Below, piece by piece: positions 1-6,356 of a DNA stretch of 15,767 nt. The first letter of the stretch is position 1; every line of letters begins with the position of its first letter. The stretch covers positions 1 to 15,767 of the forward strand of contig CAZLBC010000100.1 of the NCBI GenBank assembly GCA_964557575.1, in the 5' to 3' direction. The translations under genes were made by a program, and so were the position numbers. Source of the stretch: CAZLBC01 sp964557575. Lineage in GTDB: Bacteria; Planctomycetota; Phycisphaerae; SM23-33. Under the pieces are notes generated by a model. The model did no database searches. It was given only the letters and a program-made list of their open reading frames with translations, and had not been told where the DNA came from.

Positions 1-73
1 GGGAGCGGGCCGCGCTGATTTTCAGCTTGCTGTACAAGGGGTCCGGCACATCTCGAACTTGAAGAGAAGGCAT
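1..73 (-). CDS. FitA/VapB-like ribbon-helix-helix antitoxin, N-terminal part (runs off window)
   Basis: The minus strand from the ATG at 73 reads MPSLQVRDVPDPLYSKLK and continues to the window edge (24 codons). This is the classic start of FitA-type antitoxins: a short beta strand (SLQVRDVP) that pairs in the dimer and contacts DNA, followed by the first helix. Such proteins neutralise a PIN-domain RNase (FitB/VapC) and repress their own operon as a complex with it. The toxin gene would lie beyond position 1 and cannot be seen. The start is supported by a strong ribosome-binding site, AAAAGGAG at 87-80, seven bases before the ATG. It is also supported by a promoter and a palindromic operator just upstream. 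The gene is the next one downstream, on the same strand, of the GH98 gene but has its own promoter. Seen: start, RBS, N-terminal motif. Known: family role. Inferred: that a toxin follows. Confidence 0.75.
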   Translation of the reverse strand, partial: MPSLQVRDVPDPLYSKLKISAARS

Positions 74-106
74 CGAAAACTCCTTTTAAAAAAAGGTATA
101 TGCGTA

Positions 107-137
107 TTGCATGCACTATTCATTATAATGCATGCAA
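107..137. promoter_or_regulatory. Palindromic operator over the antitoxin promoter
   Basis: TTGCATGCA (107-115) and TGCATGCAA (129-137) form a perfect 9-bp inverted repeat with a 13-bp spacer, about 22 bp centre to centre. The -10 box lies inside the spacer. One arm covers the predicted transcription start and the other lies between -35 and -10. The geometry resembles the inverted repeat bound by Neisseria FitAB, so autorepression by the downstream-encoded antitoxin-toxin complex is the natural reading. The site and its position are seen; the bound protein is inferred. Confidence 0.65.
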
Positions 138-151
138 CAACCTTCAGTCAA
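122..151 (-). promoter_or_regulatory. Sigma70-type promoter for the antitoxin gene
   Basis: On the minus strand, TTGACT (151-146) is followed after 18 bases by a perfect TATAAT (127-122). An A/T-rich stretch lies upstream of the -35 box. The expected transcription start is near 115, giving a leader of about 40 nt before the ATG at 73. This is the closest match to consensus in the window. Confidence 0.7.
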
Positions 152-276
152 ATTAAAACCGACTGTACACACGCTAATCTCCTACTCTCCGTACCGGCAG
201 GCATACGGAAACCGGCGTTTACGGCAGCCCCCCTCAATGTGGCGTAACCGGCGATGAAAGCCATGCCGCGCCCCGG

Positions 277-1845
277 TCACCCGCCGGTCGCATAGATCCG
301 GGTCACGCCGACCGGGTGCGCGTGGCCGACGGTCACGGTGACGGCGGCGCCCGCCACCCGTTTTTTCACCAGGGCGCCGGCGGGCTCGATCCTGACCGCC
401 GGTGCCGTCCGGCCGTGCAGGGTCACCGTGGTCTGCTTTTCCCGGTAGTTGTTGACGTGGAGGAAGAGGCGGTCGCGTTCCTGCTTGGCGATGATGTAGT
501 TGTGGTAGCCGACCGCGCCGCTGATGGACGCCACCGGCCCCCGGGTAAACGCCAGTGAATAGGACTGGTCCGGGACCGTTTCCCGGTCCCGCTCTTCTTC
601 GCCGGTGTTGTGGACCAGGCCGGTATCGCCGACCAGGACGGCGAACGCCTCGTCGTCGACGGGCGGGTGGTACCGGTTGAAGTGGTCCACGATCTCCGCG
701 GTGCCGGCATACTCCTCGACGTCCACGACCGATGTGAATACCGCCTTTTCCGCCGCGGTCGCCCGGACCGGCAGCATCGGCACGATGAAGTACCGGGCGG
801 TCTCCGGCAGCCACTGCCGGCTGCCGGCGGCCGTGCCGTGGAGGGCCGCGAAGGCCGCCGACGGCCAGTGCGGGGGTCCCCGGTAAACCATGTCGTGGTA
901 TTCCCGTTTGGCCAGGAACGCCACCGGCGTTTTGGCCAGCACCTGCCGGCGGGTGGGGATCAGTTCGTGCTCGATGACGTCGATAAAGAAGGGGCGGAGG
1001 GCGCGGGCCCAGGCGGGGCCCGCGCGTTTCTTTTCCGCGTCCCAGATCTTGCATATCTTGCCGGGGTAGAACGGCTCGATCCGCCAGACCTGGGCCCCGC
1101 CGATCAGCCCCGCCAGGAACGGCGGCATCCAGTCCACCCCCCGCATCTCCTCGTCCGCGATGCCGATCTTGTTCGGCGCCCACCACTCGGTCTCGATCCC
1201 CCACCGGCTGATCCGGCCCGACAGCCACAGCCCCAGGCACAGGCTGTACCGCTGGCCGACCACCTTCGGGCGCATCGACTTGGGCATGGGCCAGAAGTAA
1301 TCCCCGTAGTCCTCGAGTGCCGCGTAGACCCGCTTATCCAGGCCGATCCGGATCTGGTTGAGGTCGCCGAAATTGCCGGCGGTCCTGCCGAAACTCCCGG
1401 ACAGGAGGATGCCCCGTTCCAGCGAGCGAATCGGCAGCCCCGCCTCGCCGAAGGCGAAACCCACGACCTGCGGGTGCTTACGGTACAGCCGGTCCAGCAT
1501 CGCCGTGTCGGCGGGACGGCCGCCCTTGAAGACCAAGATGATCGGGTACCCCCCCTTCAGGAAGTGCGCAAAACGGTTTTCGTCGCGGGCGTACCGGTAA
1601 CCGACCTGGCAGCCGTAGCGGGGCCGCAGCTTTTCCGGGAGACTGTTCCAGAATCCCTCGAAATCCCGCGGCCGGCGGGCGTTGGTAAAAAAGAACGGCT
1701 TGTTATGCGCTATCTCGTATACCGGCGGCCGGGGCGCGACGACACGGTCCTCGACGTGAAACATCCGCGGCGGCGTCCACGCCCCCGGCACGTCAAGGGG
1801 GGCGATCGACCGGCCGCGGACGTACCAGGTCCCCGGCGCGAGCAC
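277..1845 (-). CDS. GH98-family glycoside hydrolase, N-terminally truncated
   Basis: Resembles family 98 glycosidases (endo-galactosidases and endo-xylanases, inverting mechanism). From memory of the pneumococcal GH98 enzymes, several segments line up: VVGFAFGEAG (candidate acid Glu134), LGLWLSGRISRWGIETEWW (candidate Glu218 or Glu220), VWRIEPFY (Glu257, candidate base), then ELIPTRRQVLAKTPVAF and ARYFIVPMLPV, which lead into the C-terminal beta domain (about 300-522). The first 30 residues look like the end of a fibronectin-III-type domain (PGTWYVRGRS). The GTG at 1845 is the first possible start but has no ribosome-binding site. The same frame stays coding-like up to the TGA at 1896-1894 (YARTYIPPAV directly before GTG). 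No signal peptide is present, although the family is normally secreted. The true 5' end is therefore missing, and the gene is probably inactive unless the junction is an assembly artefact. The substrate cannot be told. Confidence 0.6.
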   Translation of the reverse strand: MLAPGTWYVRGRSIAPLDVPGAWTPPRMFHVEDRVVAPRPPVYEIAHNKPFFFTNARRPRDFEGFWNSLPEKLRPRYGCQVGYRYARDENRFAHFLKGGYPIILVFKGGRPADTAMLDRLYRKHPQVVGFAFGEAGLPIRSLERGILLSGSFGRTAGNFGDLNQIRIGLDKRVYAALEDYGDYFWPMPKSMRPKVVGQRYSLCLGLWLSGRISRWGIETEWWAPNKIGIADEEMRGVDWMPPFLAGLIGGAQVWRIEPFYPGKICKIWDAEKKRAGPAWARALRPFFIDVIEHELIPTRRQVLAKTPVAFLAKREYHDMVYRGPPHWPSAAFAALHGTAAGSRQWLPETARYFIVPMLPVRATAAEKAVFTSVVDVEEYAGTAEIVDHFNRYHPPVDDEAFAVLVGDTGLVHNTGEEERDRETVPDQSYSLAFTRGPVASISGAVGYHNYIIAKQERDRLFLHVNNYREKQTTVTLHGRTAPAVRIEPAGALVKKRVAGAAVTVTVGHAHPVGVTRIYATGG

Positions 1846-1864
1846 CGCCGGCGGGATGTAGGTA

Positions 1865-1897
1865 CGGGCGTAATGGTGATAATTCCATCTTGGTCAA
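1865..1897. other. Head-to-head junction of two 5'-truncated genes
   Basis: Minus-strand GH98-like coding sequence (reading NYHHYARTYIPPAV) stays plausible up to about 1888 and ends at the TGA at 1896-1894. Plus-strand DUF4832-like coding sequence is plausible from about 1875-1884 (DNSILVKSRWHHADM). The two overlap by only a few codons, neither has a start codon with a ribosome-binding site, and both lack their expected N-terminal domains. This is what an inversion or deletion breakpoint, or a chimeric contig join, would leave. Confidence 0.6.
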
Positions 1898-2550
1898 ATC
1901 CCGGTGGCATCACGCAGACATGGCCGAGGCATTCTGGCCGAGCCGGCCCGTGATCCTCGAGCACGAACACTACGGATCCTCCAAAAAAAGAGGGGCCTGG
2001 AAATCCGACCGGCTGCTGCAGGCGGTCGAAGAATACCATGCCAGCTACTTGTCGATTCACTGGTGGCCGCAGGAGTTTTTGCAGAAAGAACGTCCCGTCA
2101 TTGAAAAAATCAACCGCCGCCTCGGCTACCGTCTCGAGCTGCGGCGCATAAGCTGGCCGGAAGCCGTGAAGATAAGAGAACCCTTTACGGTCAAATCAAC
2201 GTGGGCCAACACCGGCGTGGCCCCCTGTTATCCCGGCGGGTACATGACCCTGACGTTGAAGGATAAGAAGGGCGGTATCGTCGCGGTGCTCACCGACTCC
2301 CGCGTAACCATGCGCGAACTGAAGGTCGGCCCCCCCCGGCGACGTGCCCGAAGGAACCCTGGTGAGCACCCTGGTGTTGAACAGCGCCCGAAACCAGATG
2401 TTCGGCGGCATGCTGCCGCCGCGGCACGGCACGTACGATGTGTACGTTTCCGTCGGCCGGCGCGACGGAACCCCCCGTATCGCGCTCCCGCTGGCCGACG
2501 ACGACGGTCATCGCCGCTACCGGCTCGGCACGATCACGCTGAAAAAATAA
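1890..2550 (+). pseudogene. DUF4832-type secreted protein, C-terminal fragment with frameshift
   Basis: The plus strand reads FWPSRPVILEHEHYG, then YHASYLSIHWWPQEFL, then a beta domain (WANTGVAPCYPGGYMTLTLKD) and finally GTPRIALPLADDDG..RYRLGTI to the TAA at 2548-2550. I recognise this as the C-terminal half of DUF4832-containing secreted proteins, thought to act on glycans; their biochemical role is not established. Two lesions are visible. The N-terminal half is missing, with only a TTG at 1890 as a nominal start. The frame also breaks at a run of eight C (2330-2337): reading seven C joins VGPP in frame 3 directly to GDVPEGTLVSTLVLN in frame 1, restoring a continuous product of about 219 residues. 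The frameshift could be a sequencing error, but the missing 5' half could not. It converges on the beta-helix gene. Confidence 0.65.
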
Positions 2551-2672
2551 CGGCCACGGGGAACACTGCATTGTATGTCCCTGTTTCGCGCCGACAGACA
2601 TTGTAACCAATTCAAAATGAGGGGGGGTTATGTCGCCGGAGAAACACCGGCCCCGCCGGCCGCGGGTTCCGG

Positions 2673-4112
2673 TCAGGGCGACGCGGTGCCGGAACAACGG
2701 GTAACGGCGGTATCCCCGCCCCGGTCTTCGACCGGCCCCGCGCTCTCGACGGTGCAGCCGGTCGCGTACCGCGTCAGGATAACCGGGTGCGGCGTGCGGT
2801 TGTGCAGCACGATCCCGCGGGCCGCATTCGCCCTGCGCAGCTTTTTCGCCTCGGTGTTTTCCGCGGTGTACCGCCCGCCGGCGACCCTGCCCAGTATGAG
2901 CGGCCGGCGCTTCGCCGGGGGGCCGTCACCGGCGCGGTCGATGACGATCCGGTGGCCGCTGCCGACGACCGTCGCGAGCGGATGGTCGCCGCAGGATCGG
3001 TCGGCATCCAGCAGGGTCAGTTCGATATCCGCGTTACGCCGGTTCGCGTAGGGCATGACCAGCAACGGCGCGTAGGCCGCGTTCCCCCGGCAGTTGCGCA
3101 CGGTCGCGTTGGACGGCAGGCTGTAGGCGTGTCCGCCGCAGTCGAGGACCGTGCAGCCGGTGACCGTCGCCCCCGCGGCCTGGGTGATGGTGATGCCGCC
3201 GCGCATCCGCTTGACCGTGCAGTTCTCGACGGTGACAAAGCCGGTGTGGCTGTAGGCGCGAATCCCGTCCTCGGTCAGGCTCAGCATCTCCCCTTTCGGT
3301 ATCGGTTCGCCTTTCCGCCAGGGCGGGAACATGACCGTGTAGTCGTGTTCGGCGGCCGGCCCGTCGGTCTCCGCGTAAAGGTCATCGGTCGGCCGCAGCG
3401 CCCCGTCCATGGTGACGTTGCGGATCACCGTCTTGTCGGCACCGTGCAGGTGAATCCCGTGGCCGAAAGAGTGGATGGTGAAATCGCACTTCTCGATCAG
3501 GCACCGGTTGCCGGACACGGACAAACACGAGTGTTTCTGCAACCGGACGGCCGAACCCCGCCCCTTGCCGTAGAGGCTGCCGTATCCCCAGGGCGCGGAG
3601 CCGCGGACGATGAAACGGCAGTTGGTGAACGTCACCTCGTCGCCGGTCACGCTGAAGTCCGTCAGGCTGCGGCGCGGCGCGTGATTGCCGACGTTTTCGA
3701 AGACCGCGCCCCGAAACACCAGGCGGCTGCCCGCGATACGATAGACACCCAGTCCGTGTGCCGTGGCGCGGGGCATAGCGCCGAGCATGTTGGTGTCGAC
3801 CTGCAGGGTGACGCCGCGCAGGTCGAAACGGTTGTTCGAACCGCTGAACCGGAAGACGGTTTTCGGATCGTCCGGCAGGGTGCGTTTCACCGGGTACACC
3901 CCCGGCTTCATTCTGACCGCCTGCCCGCTCTTGCCGGCGCATGCCCGCAGTTCCTCAACGCTGTCTATCGCGACCGTTTCCCGCCGCGCGGCCGCGCGGC
4001 CTGCCGGCGGGGCCGCGCCCGCGCCGGTCACCAGGAGCAGTGCGGCCGCCGGCACGGATAATCGGACCGCTCTCGCGCTGTCTGTCGTAATACGATCTCC
4101 GGCGGCGCGCAT
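2673..4112 (-). CDS. Secreted right-handed parallel beta-helix protein
   Basis: About 479 residues with an N-terminal signal peptide (LSVPAAALLLVTGAGA, cleaved after roughly residue 34). Residues 90-430 show beta-helix rungs such as LVFRGAVFENV, VTFTNCRFIV, CLIEKCDFTIHS, TVIRNVTMDG, VTVENCTVKRM and ATVTGCTVLDCGG, with periodic N/C-x-x-F/V turns. This fold is shared by pectate lyases, other polysaccharide lyases and some epimerases; no specific catalytic set could be assigned. The start at 4112 rather than further upstream is chosen for three reasons: a GAGGAG ribosome-binding site (4124-4119) sits six bases before it, the signal peptide begins there, and upstream sequence is the phosphoesterase gene in another frame. 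The upstream stop (4127) lies 14 bp away and the ribosome-binding site falls between them, so the two genes form an operon. Probably periplasmic or extracellular and acting on a polysaccharide; substrate unknown. Confidence 0.75.
   Translation of the reverse strand: MRAAGDRITTDSARAVRLSVPAAALLLVTGAGAAPPAGRAAARRETVAIDSVEELRACAGKSGQAVRMKPGVYPVKRTLPDDPKTVFRFSGSNNRFDLRGVTLQVDTNMLGAMPRATAHGLGVYRIAGSRLVFRGAVFENVGNHAPRRSLTDFSVTGDEVTFTNCRFIVRGSAPWGYGSLYGKGRGSAVRLQKHSCLSVSGNRCLIEKCDFTIHSFGHGIHLHGADKTVIRNVTMDGALRPTDDLYAETDGPAAEHDYTVMFPPWRKGEPIPKGEMLSLTEDGIRAYSHTGFVTVENCTVKRMRGGITITQAAGATVTGCTVLDCGGHAYSLPSNATVRNCRGNAAYAPLLVMPYANRRNADIELTLLDADRSCGDHPLATVVGSGHRIVIDRAGDGPPAKRRPLILGRVAGGRYTAENTEAKKLRRANAARGIVLHNRTPHPVILTRYATGCTVESAGPVEDRGGDTAVTRCSGTASP
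3983..4000. repeat. 18-bp palindrome, copy 1
   Basis: GCCGCGCGGCCGCGCGGC is a perfect 18-bp palindrome lying in the signal-peptide end of the beta-helix gene, where it encodes part of RAAAR. An identical copy lies at 4606-4623 in the neighbouring gene. Both copies are explained by GC-rich Arg/Ala codons, but the exact match is striking. Confidence 0.5.
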
Positions 4113-4126
4113 GTCATGCTCCTCGG

Positions 4127-6082
4127 TTACCGGCACTTGCCGGCAGAGACGGTTGTGCCGTCGGGCGTGAACAGCTCGTACCGCAGGCGGTCGCCTTCGA
4201 TCGCGACCGCGGCCGAGTGCGTTCCCGGGGCGAGGCAGGTGGTCCCGTTTTGCTGCAGCGATTCGGCACGCTCGTTGCCGATGATGCAGAGATCCACGTC
4301 CCGGGCGGCCGCCACGGCCTGGAGGTCCCGCCTGAATCGCGCCGCCCGGCCGGCTCCCGGGGCGTTCCACATGACGACGCGCCACGGTGCTTTCGTGGCC
4401 GCGAGCGCGGCCTGCAGCCACTGATGCTGTGCCGACCCGGGGGCCACGCTTTTTTCGGCGTTCAGTACCGCCACGTGCACGGGGCCGTAGTCCAGCGAGT
4501 AATACCCGGCGGTATCGGCCGGTTCCGCCGTGAACAGGTACCGCGCGGCCGCGCTGTCGCCGGGGGCGACGACCAGGGGCATGCGACTCTGCAGCCAGCG
4601 GACATGCCGCGCGGCCGCGCGGCGCGAAAAGAACGTGGTGTCCCACGCGCGGAGGTCGTTTGCCGGGGAGACAAAATCTCCGGGGCACAACAGGATGGAG
4701 TGGCAGGCGGGGTCCGCGTAGATCTTGTCGTACAGGGTCTTGTAGAGCGTATTGCGGCTTGCGACATCCGGCTGTTCGCCGGCAACCAGGAACCTGACCT
4801 TCCGGGCCCCCGTCGGCGGGGCGTAAAACATACCCGGGGCATACCTGCCGTTGATGGTCAGCGCGTACTTGACGCACGCGTTGGGCTTGAGGTCCGTTAT
4901 CGTGTAGCTATAGAGGTGGTATCGCTCGTTGAAGGGCTCGACTGCAACCCGCCCGTCCTCGTACCTGAACCGGTCGTCGCCCCACTGCAGGGTGCAGGAG
5001 ACGTCGGTGTTCGTGCGCCAGCGGACGGTCATCGTCCCCGGCGTCCCGCCGCAGACCAGGTACGGTCCCTGCACCAGTTCCGGGGGGAGGGAGGCGTCGA
5101 TCCGCGTCGATTGCGTCGCGGCTCTCTGCCATGTTCCGGACTTCGCGTTGCGCTGCGCGAACGACAGGGTATCGTCGCCGATATGGTAGGCGCCGAAACG
5201 GACGTAATCATCCATGTGGCGGTTGGGAATCCCGTTCCAGTTGACCACCGCCTCGCTGCCGTCGTGGCCGCTGAGAATACTGATGACGTTGTACCCCTCG
5301 ATCGCCTCCCAGAGGCGGAGCGCCTGTTCCTCGGTCCACCATCCCGCTTCCTCGCCCCACGGGTGAAACGGGAACGCCCCGAACCCGTAGTGCTGCAGGA
5401 GGATGACGGGGCGCGTGCTGTCCCCGACCTGCGCGGCCAGGTCCCGCCGGAGGAACTGGAGGCTTTTTTCGGCGGGGACACCGTACCGCTGCATCTTGCG
5501 CCCGTATGCCCGATTGCCGGGATAGCGCCCGGTGTCCTCGAGCCCCGCGTATTCGTTGAGCTGGACGAAATGGACGTCGTCCCAGTCCCACGAATAGTGC
5601 AGGCCGTTTTTTGAAACGTTCACCACGGCCGGGCGTTCCTTGTTGCGCCTGATAATCCGGCGCCGGACGTGCCCCCGCCGGTGACTCGAAGATGACCCGT
5701 CGTGGTTGCCCGACCCCTCGTAGACCGGGTAGTCGAGCAGACCGTCCCCGCCCGTGAAACCCCAGTGCGCCGTCCACCGGTCCCACTCCGCGGGCCGTCC
5801 GCCGTCGGTCAGATCGCCGGTCATGATGACGCCGCGGGGCCGGTCGACCGTGCCGCCGATCTTCCCCGGCCAGGGGGTTCCCGGTAAGGCGTTCATCGCC
5901 GCAATGGTCTTCGCAAACTTTTTTTCCGCGCCGGTCGTCCCCTTCTTATCGCCCCCTTCCTCGACGCGGTAGTGCTGATCGGAGATGTGAAAGAACGTCA
6001 CGTCCCGCGCGGAAAGGGGCGAGAGCATGACCGCGCAAACGAGTGCGGCCAGCACGTAACGGCCGGTTCTCAACAGATTCAT
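4127..6082 (-). CDS. Secreted calcineurin-like metallophosphoesterase fused to a degenerate purple-acid-phosphatase-like domain
   Basis: About 651 residues. A signal peptide (VLAALVCAVMLSPLSA) ends near residue 26. The first phosphoesterase domain (about 28-310) carries the metal-ligand motifs in order: ISDQH (Asp35, His37), TGDLTDGG (Asp90), GSGNHDG (Asn126, His127), LLQHYG (His231) and SGHDGS (His273). The last motif is usually GHxH, but the second His is Gly here. A fibronectin-like segment (about 330-430, GTMTVRWRTN) and a purple-acid-phosphatase-like domain (about 435-651) follow. In this domain every expected ligand motif is altered: VAGEQPD for GD, APGDSAA for GNHE, MWNAPG for HHP, IIGNERAES for GHxH. 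It is probably non-catalytic. The ATG at 6082 places the signal peptide correctly and leaves a 24-nt leader from the promoter; the ATG at 6103 would be nearly leaderless. First gene of a two-gene operon with the beta-helix protein. Likely hydrolyses phosphate esters outside the cytoplasm. Confidence 0.8.
   Translation of the reverse strand: MNLLRTGRYVLAALVCAVMLSPLSARDVTFFHISDQHYRVEEGGDKKGTTGAEKKFAKTIAAMNALPGTPWPGKIGGTVDRPRGVIMTGDLTDGGRPAEWDRWTAHWGFTGGDGLLDYPVYEGSGNHDGSSSSHRRGHVRRRIIRRNKERPAVVNVSKNGLHYSWDWDDVHFVQLNEYAGLEDTGRYPGNRAYGRKMQRYGVPAEKSLQFLRRDLAAQVGDSTRPVILLQHYGFGAFPFHPWGEEAGWWTEEQALRLWEAIEGYNVISILSGHDGSEAVVNWNGIPNRHMDDYVRFGAYHIGDDTLSFAQRNAKSGTWQRAATQSTRIDASLPPELVQGPYLVCGGTPGTMTVRWRTNTDVSCTLQWGDDRFRYEDGRVAVEPFNERYHLYSYTITDLKPNACVKYALTINGRYAPGMFYAPPTGARKVRFLVAGEQPDVASRNTLYKTLYDKIYADPACHSILLCPGDFVSPANDLRAWDTTFFSRRAAARHVRWLQSRMPLVVAPGDSAAARYLFTAEPADTAGYYSLDYGPVHVAVLNAEKSVAPGSAQHQWLQAALAATKAPWRVVMWNAPGAGRAARFRRDLQAVAAARDVDLCIIGNERAESLQQNGTTCLAPGTHSAAVAIEGDRLRYELFTPDGTTVSAGKCR
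4606..4623. repeat. 18-bp palindrome, copy 2
   Basis: Identical to the palindrome at 3983-4000, here inside the phosphoesterase gene, where it encodes part of RRAAAR. It contains a central GCGGCCGC. Confidence 0.5.
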
Positions 6083-6112
6083 GGTGCGTTGACGGTGCAA
6101 CATATCGTTCTA

Positions 6113-6141
6113 ATTGTACGTACATTTGCGGGATGTATCAA
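6113..6141 (-). promoter_or_regulatory. Promoter of the phosphoesterase/beta-helix operon
   Basis: On the minus strand, TTGATA (6141-6136) and TACAAT (6118-6113) are 17 bases apart, close to sigma70 consensus. Transcription would begin near 6106, so the ATG at 6082 would have a leader of about 24 nt. A perfect 10-bp palindrome, TGTACGTACA (6115-6124), overlaps the -10 box and could be an operator; nothing in the window identifies its protein. Confidence 0.55.
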
Positions 6142-6227
6142 TAAATGATTTCACCTGCGGAGACGGCCGTCGAGACCGGGCGGGCAGGCATCGTGCCGGC
6201 GGGCGGGCACCAGGTAGAACGCGTCGG

Positions 6228-6257
6228 TTGCCTTTTCGATCGCCGTATTCGTATACT
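6228..6257 (+). promoter_or_regulatory. Promoter of the double beta-propeller gene
   Basis: TTGCCT (6228-6233) and TATACT (6252-6257) are separated by 18 bases on the plus strand, about 100 bp before the ATG at 6357. It lies divergent from the operon promoter at 6113-6141. The same 18-base spacing and a similar -10 recur before the gene at 10639. Confidence 0.45.
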
Positions 6258-6356
6258 TGAATGTGTCGCACCGTCTGCCCGGCTTTTCGCGGCCGGCAGA
6301 CATACCCCGCCCCGCGGTCACCGGGGGCGAGCCGACACGATAACGGAGCAACCGCC

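Noticed and set aside
59..247. 62-codon plus-strand open frame over the antitoxin promoter
   Set aside because: It has no family resemblance, lies antisense to the antitoxin start, promoter and operator, and its composition is explained by the A/T-rich control region.
610..1953. Long plus-strand open frame (447 codons) opposite the GH98 gene
   Set aside because: Its translation is Arg/Pro/Gly-rich and low in complexity, as expected for the antisense of GC-rich coding sequence, while the minus strand has recognisable motifs.
4113..4877. Upstream extension of the beta-helix frame inside the phosphoesterase gene
   Set aside because: The sequence there is Arg/Gly/Pro-rich shadow translation; the ribosome-binding site and signal peptide both place the start at 4112.
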